A stretch of 64,000 nucleotides of DNA from NCBI RefSeq assembly GCF_006716345.1, contig NZ_VFOX01000001.1, positions 434,001-498,000 of the forward strand, read 5' to 3'. Under the pieces are notes generated by a model. It did not search any database, had not been told where the DNA came from, and worked only from the letters and a program-made list of their open reading frames with translations. The stretch comes from Microbacterium saperdae (lineage in GTDB: Bacteria; Actinomycetota; Actinomycetes; Actinomycetales; Microbacteriaceae). Below are positions 58,248 through 64,000 of the stretch, in pieces. The position numbers and the translations under genes are program-made. Position 1 is the first letter of the stretch. Each line of letters begins with the position of its first letter.

Positions 58248-58263
58248 GCGGCGGCGCCGCCGC
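58248..58263. terminator. 16-bp perfect palindrome at convergent gene ends
   Basis: GCGGCGGCGCCGCCGC is fully self-complementary and fills the 19-bp gap between the two stop codons. Too compact for a normal loop; possible weak bidirectional terminator. Confidence 0.3.
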
Positions 58264-59114
58264 TAGAGGATGACGGTCGACTTGCCGTGCACGATCACGC
58301 GGTCCTCCGCATGCCACTGCACGGCACGAGCGAGCACCAGACGCTCGACATCGGCACCGCGGCTCTGCAATTGAGCGGCCGAGTCGGAGTGCGTGACCCG
58401 CGTCACATCCTGCTCGATGATCGGCCCTTCGTCGAGGTCGGCGGTCGCGTAGTGCGCGGTCGCGCCGATCAGCTTCACACCGCGCTCCTTCGCCCGCGCG
58501 TACGGGTTCGCCCCGATGAAGGCGGGGAGGAAGGAGTGGTGGATGTTGATCACCGGGGCATCGAGCTCACGGATGAAGTCGTCGGTGAGGATCTGCATGT
58601 AGCGCGCGAGCACCACGAGATCGACGTTGCCGCGCAGGAGTTCGAGCTGACGCTGCTCCATGGACTGCTTGTCGCCGGAGGGGATGTGCACGAACGGCAC
58701 ACCGAACGACCGCACGGATTCGGCGAGGTCGGGGTGGTTCGACACCACCATCGTGATGTCGATGTCGAGCTGGCCGCGCTGCGTGCGCCACAGCAGCTCC
58801 ATCAGGCAGTGGTCGTACTTCGAGACGAAGATCGCCACGCGCTTGCGGCGTGCGGTGTCGTGCAGCGACCACTCCATGCCGAACCGCTCGGCGACCTGCC
58901 CGAGATCGGCCTCGAGCGCGGGGCGTGCCGCGGAGAGACCGTCGAGGTGGATCACGGTGCGCTGGAAGAAGCGGCCGCCCTCGGAGTCGGTCGAGTGCTG
59001 GTCGAGCGAGATGATGTTCGCGCCGTGCGCGGAGAGCACGCCGGCGACGGCGGCGACGATGCCGGGCTGGTCGTCGCACGCGATCAGGAGGCGGGCGGTA
59101 TCGGGCTGTGACAT
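58263..59114 (-). CDS. purU: Formyltetrahydrofolate deformylase, 283 aa
   Basis: Hydrolyses 10-formyl-THF to formate and THF, balancing one-carbon pools. An N-terminal ACT domain (LLIACDDQPGIVAAVAGVLSAHGANIISLDQHS, residues 8-80) is followed by a formyltransferase-like catalytic domain. Catalytic Asn/His are in VINIHHSFLPAFIGANPYARA and the Asp in GATAHYATADLDEGPIIEQD. KRVAIFVSKYDHCLMELLWR and IPSGDKQSMEQRQLELL are PurU-specific. GAGGAG precedes ATG 59114. Divergent from a CPA2 antiporter gene. Confidence 0.97.
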   Translation of the reverse strand: MSQPDTARLLIACDDQPGIVAAVAGVLSAHGANIISLDQHSTDSEGGRFFQRTVIHLDGLSAARPALEADLGQVAERFGMEWSLHDTARRKRVAIFVSKYDHCLMELLWRTQRGQLDIDITMVVSNHPDLAESVRSFGVPFVHIPSGDKQSMEQRQLELLRGNVDLVVLARYMQILTDDFIRELDAPVINIHHSFLPAFIGANPYARAKERGVKLIGATAHYATADLDEGPIIEQDVTRVTHSDSAAQLQSRGADVERLVLARAVQWHAEDRVIVHGKSTVIL

Positions 59115-59197
59115 GAACGCTCCTCGGGGGTGTCCCTCGATTCTGCCGTGCCTGCGCACCACCGGACGAATCGCGACCGACTCGATACTCTGAGTCC

Positions 59198-60412
59198 GTG
59201 AACGCGGGCGACGTAGGACTGGTGCTGATTCCCCTGCTCGCGGTCGCCGCACCCCTGCTGGCGCGCGGCGTCCGACCGATCGTGCGGGTCCCGATCATCG
59301 TGTTCGAGCTCGTGCTCGGCATCCTCGTCGGTCCCGCCGTGCTCGGATGGGTCGAGCCGCATGCACTGCTCGAGAAGCTCAGCGACTTCGGCCTGGCGAT
59401 GCTGTTCTTCATCGCCGGCTCCGAGATCGACTTCCGGGCCGTGGCAGGACGACCCGTCGTGCGCGCGTCGCTCGGCTGGGTGATGAGCGTCGCGCTCGGC
59501 ATCGGCGTCGGCTTCTTCTTCGCTCCCGGCGAGGGCATGGTGGTGATCGGCATCGCGCTCAGTTCCACCGCACTGGGCACGCTGATGCCGATCCTGCGGG
59601 ATGCCCGCGAGCTCGACACGCCCTTCGGCAAGGCGCTCACCGCGGTCGGAGCGGTCGGGGAGTTCCTGCCACTGATCGCGATCTCGATCTTCCTCAGCAC
59701 GCGCACGACGCCGATCGCCGCGGCCGTCCTCCTCGCGTTCGTGCTGCTCGCGGTGCTGGCGGTGGTGGCGGCCCATCGGGTCTCGCACGGCCGCCTGCAC
59801 ACGATCGTGCGTGCCACGCTGCACACCTCGGATCAGTTCGGTGTGCGATTCGTGCTGCTGCTGATCGCGGCGCTCGTGGGCCTCAGCGTGATGCTCGATC
59901 TCGACATGCTGCTCGGCGCCTTCGTCGCCGGCGCCGTATGGCGCATCATCATGGCCCGCGCGCCGAAGAAGGATGCGGAAGCGGTGGAGAGCAAACTCGA
60001 GGGGATCGCGTTCGGGTTCCTCGTGCCGATCTTCTTCCTCTACACCGGTGTGAACTTCGACCTGCAGGCGCTGCTGACCTCGCCGGCCGCGATGGCGCTC
60101 GTGCCGCTGTTCCTGGTCGCACTGCTGGTCATCCGCGGTTCCGCCGCGCAACTGTCGGCGCCGGCGGGTGCGACCGTACGCGACCGCACCGCCCTCGGGC
60201 TGCTCACGGCCACCGGCCTGCCGATCATCGTCGCGGTCACCGCGATCGGCGTGGATGAGAAGATGATCGATACGGGTACCGCAGCCGCGCTCGTCGGTGC
60301 CGGGATGCTGTCGGTGCTGTTCTTCCCGGTTCTCGGGATGCTGCTGCGCGGAGACCGCGACCGGATCGCCGGCCCGCGTCCCGCCGATGAACTTCCGCAA
60401 GGAGAACTGTGA
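59198..60412 (+). CDS. CPA2-family monovalent cation/proton antiporter, 404 aa
   Basis: About twelve membrane helices. RVPIIVFELVLGILVGPAVLGWVEPH, MLFFIAGSEIDFRAVAGRPVVRASLGW and LSSTALGTLMPILRDARELDTPFGKALTAVGAVGEFLPLIAISIFL are typical of Kef-type exchangers; the last holds the ion-site region. No C-terminal TrkA-N regulatory domain is present, so it is the short, unregulated type. It exchanges K+ or Na+ for H+. GTG 59198 start. Its last codon overlaps the next small gene. Confidence 0.9.
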   Translation: MNAGDVGLVLIPLLAVAAPLLARGVRPIVRVPIIVFELVLGILVGPAVLGWVEPHALLEKLSDFGLAMLFFIAGSEIDFRAVAGRPVVRASLGWVMSVALGIGVGFFFAPGEGMVVIGIALSSTALGTLMPILRDARELDTPFGKALTAVGAVGEFLPLIAISIFLSTRTTPIAAAVLLAFVLLAVLAVVAAHRVSHGRLHTIVRATLHTSDQFGVRFVLLLIAALVGLSVMLDLDMLLGAFVAGAVWRIIMARAPKKDAEAVESKLEGIAFGFLVPIFFLYTGVNFDLQALLTSPAAMALVPLFLVALLVIRGSAAQLSAPAGATVRDRTALGLLTATGLPIIVAVTAIGVDEKMIDTGTAAALVGAGMLSVLFFPVLGMLLRGDRDRIAGPRPADELPQGEL

Positions 60413-60876
60413 TGACGGCATCCGCTCTGCTGACCCAGGCTGCCCACGACCTCGTCGGCGCGCCGCAGGAGGGGCTGGGCGAGGAACGAGAGTCCCGGTG
60501 GCGCGGGCGGCGCATCGTGCGCGTCGGGGCGGCGTGGCACCTGGGTGTGCTGCTGCTCACCGAGACGCATGCTCTGGCGACTGCCGAGGTGCTGCGTGCG
60601 GCGGATCCGGGTCGTCGGGGCTACACCGCCGAGTCCGCGCGGGAGCGTGCCGTGCGTCGCGAGGAGGCGCTACGGGGAGGGTTCGACGAGGGCGAGGTCG
60701 TGCACGTCGGCTGGAGCATCATCGACGTCGATGCCGTGGACGCCGGAGGATCGTCCGGGCCGCTCGCCCTGATCGACGGGGTGCCGATGGTGCGGTGGAG
60801 CGCCGCCGGAGGGTACATGCCGCTGGAGGCATACCTGCGCGAGCGCGTCGAACTGCTGCGGGGTTCCGCGGGCTGA
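60412..60876 (+). CDS. Conserved hypothetical protein, 154 aa
   Basis: Soluble protein of no family I recognise. Motifs visible are RRIVRVGAAWHLGVLLLTETHALATAEVLRAADPGRRGYTAESARERAVRREEALRGGFDEGEVVHVGW and ALIDGVPMVRWSAAGGYMPLEAYLRERVELL. The first segment could be a small beta-rich domain, the end a helix. AGGAGA lies six bases before ATG 60412; the GTG three bases earlier is an alternative. It follows the antiporter gene directly, probably in the same transcript. Confidence 0.75.
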   Translation: MTASALLTQAAHDLVGAPQEGLGEERESRWRGRRIVRVGAAWHLGVLLLTETHALATAEVLRAADPGRRGYTAESARERAVRREEALRGGFDEGEVVHVGWSIIDVDAVDAGGSSGPLALIDGVPMVRWSAAGGYMPLEAYLRERVELLRGSAG

Positions 60877-60909
60877 GCGCGGATTCGGGCCCGGCCGCCC
60901 ACGGCGGTC

Positions 60910-61626
60910 TCAGGCGAAGGTGTCGGCGAACCGGCGCAGGAGCGCGGCACCCTCGGTCACGGATGCGGAGAGCACCTGGTCCTGCACGCGATCGAACTCC
61001 TCGGGGTCGAAGTAGCCGGTCGTGCGGTAGAACGTCATCCGATCGGCGAAGTCGCGCGGGGTGGGTTCGGGGTGGAACTGCGCCGTGTACAGGTGCGTCC
61101 CCACACGGTAGGCCTGCACGGGGCAGGACTCGTTCGTCGCGAGCAGGGTGGCGCCGGCGGGCAGCGCGACCGCGCTCTCCTTGTGCGCCGTGAAGACGGT
61201 GAGTGCGGGGGAGCTGGGGCCGAAGACCGGATCGACCGCGCCGTCCGCCGTCGTGCGGATGACCGTGGCGCTCGCGGCCTCCGGAGTCGCGGTGGTCACC
61301 TCGCCGCCGAGCATCTGCGTCACGACACCGATGCTGAAGCACGTGAAGAAGACGGCGATGTCGCCGTCGATCGCCCGATGCGCGATGCGCCGCAGATCGG
61401 CCTCGACGCGCAGCTGCACCACGTCCTTCTCGGGGTCGGTGACGTTGAACGGGGAGCCGCCGACGACGACGCCCCGGTAGCGCGCGAGACGCGCGGGGTC
61501 GAGGGGTTCTTCGAGCAGATCGAGCCGATCCACCACCTCGGCGCCGAGCGCACGACGGAAGGACGCATGTTCGGCATCCGCCGCCCCGCGCTCCGGACGC
61601 ACGCAGACGTAGAGAAGCGAAGCCAT
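60910..61626 (-). CDS. Class I glutamine amidotransferase-like protein, 238 aa
   Basis: GATase1 fold resembling the GMP-synthase amidotransferase-like group. YRGVVVGGSPFNVTDPEKD gives the oxyanion region. The nucleophile is Cys96 in VFFTCFSIGVVTQMLGG (instead of the usual GxCxGHQ). The catalytic His and Glu are in YTAQFHPEPTPRDFADRM. No synthase domain is fused. Free-standing members act on small amides or gamma-glutamyl compounds. The start is ATG 61626. Upstream lies the intergenic copy of the 86-bp palindromic element. Confidence 0.88.
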   Translation of the reverse strand: MASLLYVCVRPERGAADAEHASFRRALGAEVVDRLDLLEEPLDPARLARYRGVVVGGSPFNVTDPEKDVVQLRVEADLRRIAHRAIDGDIAVFFTCFSIGVVTQMLGGEVTTATPEAASATVIRTTADGAVDPVFGPSSPALTVFTAHKESAVALPAGATLLATNESCPVQAYRVGTHLYTAQFHPEPTPRDFADRMTFYRTTGYFDPEEFDRVQDQVLSASVTEGAALLRRFADTFA

Positions 61627-61682
61627 CCGGCGATTCTAACGATCAGAGACCGCGGCCGAGAACGCGGTGACGTCCGTGCGGT

Positions 61683-61768
61683 CTCCATAACTCCGGAAGA
61701 ACCGAGCGCTCGGGGCGCTTTTCGGGCGTGCGGACACTGATCCGGCGCGGATCTCCGGAGTTGTGGAG
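61683..61768. repeat. 86-bp palindromic element, intergenic (copy 2)
   Basis: CTCCATAACTCCGGA (61683-61697) and TCCGGAGTTGTGGAG (61754-61768) are 15-bp arms with one mismatch. Length and ends match the element at 11746-11831, including CTCCGGAAG on the left and ATCTCCGGAG on the right. The cores are different. Confidence 0.85.
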
Positions 61769-61774
61769 GACCGG

Positions 61775-62518
61775 TCAGCGCGAGGAGTTCGCGGTGCGGC
61801 CGCGGACGATGCCCACGAACGTCTCGACGTCGTCGGTCGTGCGGTCCCGGGGCCAGACCAGCGCCACGGTCGACGACGGTCCGTCGATCAGCGGCCGATG
61901 ATCGGCGTCCTTGCGGTGGTGCAGGCGTGCGAGCGACATCGGCACGACCACGATCCCCGCTCCCGAGGCGGCGGTCGCGATGGCGTCGGCCGTGGTCTTG
62001 AGTGCGGGGAAGTTCGGGCTGACGGTGCCCGGCAGCTCCCGCAGGCCGAGCACATCGTCATCCGGGACGATCACGACCTCGCCGACGAGGTCGGATGTGG
62101 AGAGCTCGTCGACCGCCAGCAGGTGCGAGTCCGTTCCTGCGACCACGACCGGAACCTCGTCGTAGAGCGGGATGATGTGCAGCGTCGGATCGACGAGCGG
62201 GAGCCGGATGAGTGCGGCATCGAGCTCGGCCAGTGCGTCCCGCTGCCCGGCGGCGGAGATCGCCACGAGTTCGAGGCGCACGTGGGGCATCCGCTGCTTC
62301 CAGGCGTCGATCCATCGCCCGGGAGTCGCGCCGGGCACGGCCCCGAGACGGAAGATCCGCGGCTCCTCCGGGGTGCTGCGGGGAGCGTCGAACACGACCT
62401 TGTCCTGCGCCTTCGTGCGGGACTTCGCGGCGGGCTTCTGTGCGGTCCCCGCCTTGCCGCGACGCGCGGGCGTCGCTCCGCCGGTGCGCCGCGCCGGTCG
62501 CCGTCCCTGAGTCGCCAT
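61775..62518 (-). CDS. LysR-type substrate-binding domain protein without HTH, 247 aa
   Basis: Residues 1-50 are a basic, Ala/Lys/Arg-rich, probably disordered tail (RRPARRTGGATPARRGKAGTAQKPAAKSRTKAQDK). Residues 60-247 resemble the effector domain of LysR regulators (IFRLGAVPGATPGRWIDAWKQRMPHVRLELVAI, LAELDAALIRLPLVDPTLHIIPLYDEVPVVVAGTDSHLLAVDEL, GAGIVVVPMSLARLHHRKD). The winged HTH is missing. The basic tail might bind nucleic acid in its place. ATG 62518 begins MATQGRRPAR. Function unknown. Confidence 0.85.
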   Translation of the reverse strand: MATQGRRPARRTGGATPARRGKAGTAQKPAAKSRTKAQDKVVFDAPRSTPEEPRIFRLGAVPGATPGRWIDAWKQRMPHVRLELVAISAAGQRDALAELDAALIRLPLVDPTLHIIPLYDEVPVVVAGTDSHLLAVDELSTSDLVGEVVIVPDDDVLGLRELPGTVSPNFPALKTTADAIATAASGAGIVVVPMSLARLHHRKDADHRPLIDGPSSTVALVWPRDRTTDDVETFVGIVRGRTANSSR

Positions 62519-62556
62519 GCGATCCAGAGTATCGGGCGCCGGGCGGCGCGCCCGCG

Positions 62557-63036
62557 TCATCGTTGTGGAGCGGCCCGGCGCTGGGCGTGGCGAATCAGTC
62601 CGACCGCGCCGCCCACCAGTATCAGCACGCCGATCGTGAGCAGCACGAGGGAGAGGACGGTGTTCGGCGTCAGTGTCGTGATCCACCCCGCCGCCCCCTC
62701 GCGACGATCGTCATCCGTGAGGGTCCAGATACCGAACGCGGCGATCACGGCGAACAGCAGTCCCCACACGATCGCGGCGCCGCGGGTCCGGGGAACCGTC
62801 GGCTCGGGCGCGGCGCCCGTGGACACGGGGCTCGCGGTGGAGGCGGTGGATGACACCGCCGCCGTGGCGGCGACGGGGGCGGCGTGTGCCGAGACGTCAT
62901 CGGGGAGGGGCGGCGCGTACTCCGCCTCCTCCTCGACCGACGAGGAGGACGGCGAGTCCGCAGCGCTCTCGATCGCCTCGGGCGCTGCCGCCGTCGCATC
63001 GTCCAGCGGGCTCGTCGGGGTGTTGTCGGCGCTCAT
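62557..63036 (-). CDS. Membrane protein with acidic N-terminal region, 159 aa
   Basis: The first 85 residues are Ser/Ala/Glu-rich and likely disordered (SPLDDATAAAPEAIESAADSPSSSS). Two membrane helices follow (AAIVWGLLFAVIAAFGIWTL and TVLSLVLLTIGVLILVGGAVGLI), joined by a short loop DDDRREGAAGWITTLTPN, and a basic tail RHAQRRAAPQR. No family recognised. ATG 63036 overlaps the stop of the upstream gene (ATGA), so it is made together with that larger envelope protein. Confidence 0.8.
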   Translation of the reverse strand: MSADNTPTSPLDDATAAAPEAIESAADSPSSSSVEEEAEYAPPLPDDVSAHAAPVAATAAVSSTASTASPVSTGAAPEPTVPRTRGAAIVWGLLFAVIAAFGIWTLTDDDRREGAAGWITTLTPNTVLSLVLLTIGVLILVGGAVGLIRHAQRRAAPQR

Positions 63037-64000
63037 CGCTCTTCCTCCGTGCTGTCGTAGATGGTGACCTGCACGTCGCCGGAGGTCTGGGTGATCGTGA
63101 CGGGCTGTCGCGTGACGACGGAGGTGTTCTCGGCCGCGGCGGTCGCGACCGCGGTGCGGCTGCCGTCCGCGGCTGTCACCAGCGGCCAGCTGCCGGAGTC
63201 GAGCACCACGCCCTCCTCGGCATCCACGCGCACCCAGGTCACCTGACCGGATCCGATGGTCGCGGTGAGATCGAGCTCCACTCCGGGCTGCACGTCGATC
63301 CAGGTCTGCCCGGTGCCCTTGTCGATCACGATCGGGCGCGGGGCGTCGTCATGCGGCAGGAGCGTGACGTTCAGGTCGCCGAACGGCTGCTGCACATGCT
63401 GCGCCGTGTTGTTCGACACCGACGCCCAGCCATAGGTGAGGTCGTCGAAGGTGGCGACGTATCCGGCTGCGACGCCGCCGGCCAGCGCGATCGCGGTGAG
63501 GAAGGCGAGGAAGCCGCTCCGACGACGGAACAGGCCGGCGACGATCATTCCCACCGCGAGCACGAGTGCGGCGGACAGCAAGCCCAGCGCGCCGGCCGTC
63601 GGGCCGCCCGTGAGACCGACGGCCGCGCCGACCGCCAGTGCGAGCCCCATCACCGAGGCGACGAACGCGAAGCTCGCTCGCGGGTTCGAGGCGCGACGGA
63701 CGCGGCGGCGCTCAGACGCTTCGGTCGCGAAGGTCGCGGCGGCGGCCTGACGCTCCCGGCGCATCTGGTCGCGGGCGGCGCGCTCGGCATCCTGCTGCTG
63801 CCGACGCCAGGCCTGATCCTGTTCGCGCCAGGCCGCATGCTGCGCACGCCAGGCGGCGAGCTCTTCCGGGTTCTGCGCGTTCTCGGCGAGGAGGACGGGG
63901 GCGACGGGACGCTCGGTGGTGGGGATCGCGTGTCCTCCGGCGGCGTCGCCCGCGGGAGGCGCGACGAGAGGGAGCGGTGGTGTCGCACCCGCGCCCTCGG
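63033..64000 (-). CDS. Membrane/envelope protein, probable PspC- or LiaF-related, C-terminal part (5' end outside window)
   Basis: The frame stays open to the right window edge. Visible order: a Pro/Ala-rich cytoplasmic stretch, a charged Trp/Gln-rich segment (ELAAWRAQHAAWREQDQAWRRQQQDAERAARDQMRRERQ), then about four hydrophobic segments (FAFVASVMGLALAVGAAVGLTGG, LGLLSAALVLAVGMIVAGLF, FLAFLTAIALAGGVAAGYVA), and an extracytoplasmic beta-rich domain (FGDLNVTLLPHDDAPRPIVIDKGTGQTWIDVQPGVELDLTATIGSG). This resembles actinobacterial PspC-domain sensors with a DUF-type adhesin-like C-terminus; the PspC domain itself would lie beyond the edge, so this is inference. It overlaps the downstream membrane gene by four bases. 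Confidence 0.8.
   Translation of the reverse strand, partial: EGAGATPPLPLVAPPAGDAAGGHAIPTTERPVAPVLLAENAQNPEELAAWRAQHAAWREQDQAWRRQQQDAERAARDQMRRERQAAAATFATEASERRRVRRASNPRASFAFVASVMGLALAVGAAVGLTGGPTAGALGLLSAALVLAVGMIVAGLFRRRSGFLAFLTAIALAGGVAAGYVATFDDLTYGWASVSNNTAQHVQQPFGDLNVTLLPHDDAPRPIVIDKGTGQTWIDVQPGVELDLTATIGSGQVTWVRVDAEEGVVLDSGSWPLVTAADGSRTAVATAAAENTSVVTRQPVTITQTSGDVQVTIYDSTEEER

Overview
The window is high-GC, tightly packed DNA with many start-stop overlaps (ATGA, GTGA, TGATG). It looks like the chromosome of an actinobacterium of the Microbacteriaceae, most likely a Microbacterium-like organism. That placement is inference. It rests on the IdeR/DtxR-type iron boxes, a DUF222/HNH protein, a second YidC paired with a DUF6412-like protein, a small DUF7882-like protein and GC-rich palindromic intergenic repeats. 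I see no rRNA, tRNA, CRISPR array, transposase, prophage or replication origin.

Left part (1-17.9 kb): the end of an M20 amidohydrolase, a Met/Cys-rich copper-storage-like protein, and an FBP zinc protein. Then comes a beta-glucoside uptake and cleavage operon: solute-binding lipoprotein, two permeases and a GH3 glucosidase, with a divergent LacI regulator. Next is a minus-strand amine and tryptophan catabolism block. It holds agmatine deiminase, an amidase-signature enzyme, tryptophan 2,3-dioxygenase, a metal-dependent amidohydrolase, kynureninase and a PaaX-type regulator. A TetR regulator with a group II PLP decarboxylase diverges from it.

Iron region (19.2-34.2 kb): two divergently oriented iron loci flank a translationally coupled TetR-AraC regulator pair. 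The minus-strand locus encodes an IrtAB-like ABC pair, a siderophore-interacting flavoprotein and a YkoE-like ECF S component. The plus-strand locus encodes a siderophore-binding lipoprotein, a second siderophore-interacting protein, two FecCD permeases, a FecE-type ATPase and an asymmetric ABC heterodimer. Each locus has a good IdeR-type box. No siderophore biosynthesis gene is present, so the region looks suited to importing and reducing siderophores made elsewhere.

Middle (34.3-42.7 kb): TetR with twin operators and a divergent metallo-hydrolase; an NCS1 permease coupled to a cysteine hydrolase; an M18 aminopeptidase; an EamA exporter behind a ykkC-type (guanidine-I-like) riboswitch; a DUF222/HNH protein; and a DUF1877 protein.

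Right part (43-64 kb): a GntR-controlled phosphonate operon comprising PhnD, PhnC, a fused double PhnE, an FAD oxidoreductase, a phosphonatase-like HAD protein and a zinc alcohol dehydrogenase. It is followed by a CaiB/crotonase pair, an FHA protein, an SDR, an EamA exporter, YidC2/DUF6412, a nitronate monooxygenase-like enzyme, PurU, a CPA2 antiporter, a glutamine amidotransferase and a LysR effector domain without an HTH. The window ends inside a membrane/envelope gene pair. Notable non-coding structure includes two 86-bp palindromic elements with matching ends but different cores, one intergenic and one inside the amidohydrolase coding sequence, and a second family of imperfect palindromes near 19.1 and 34.2 kb.
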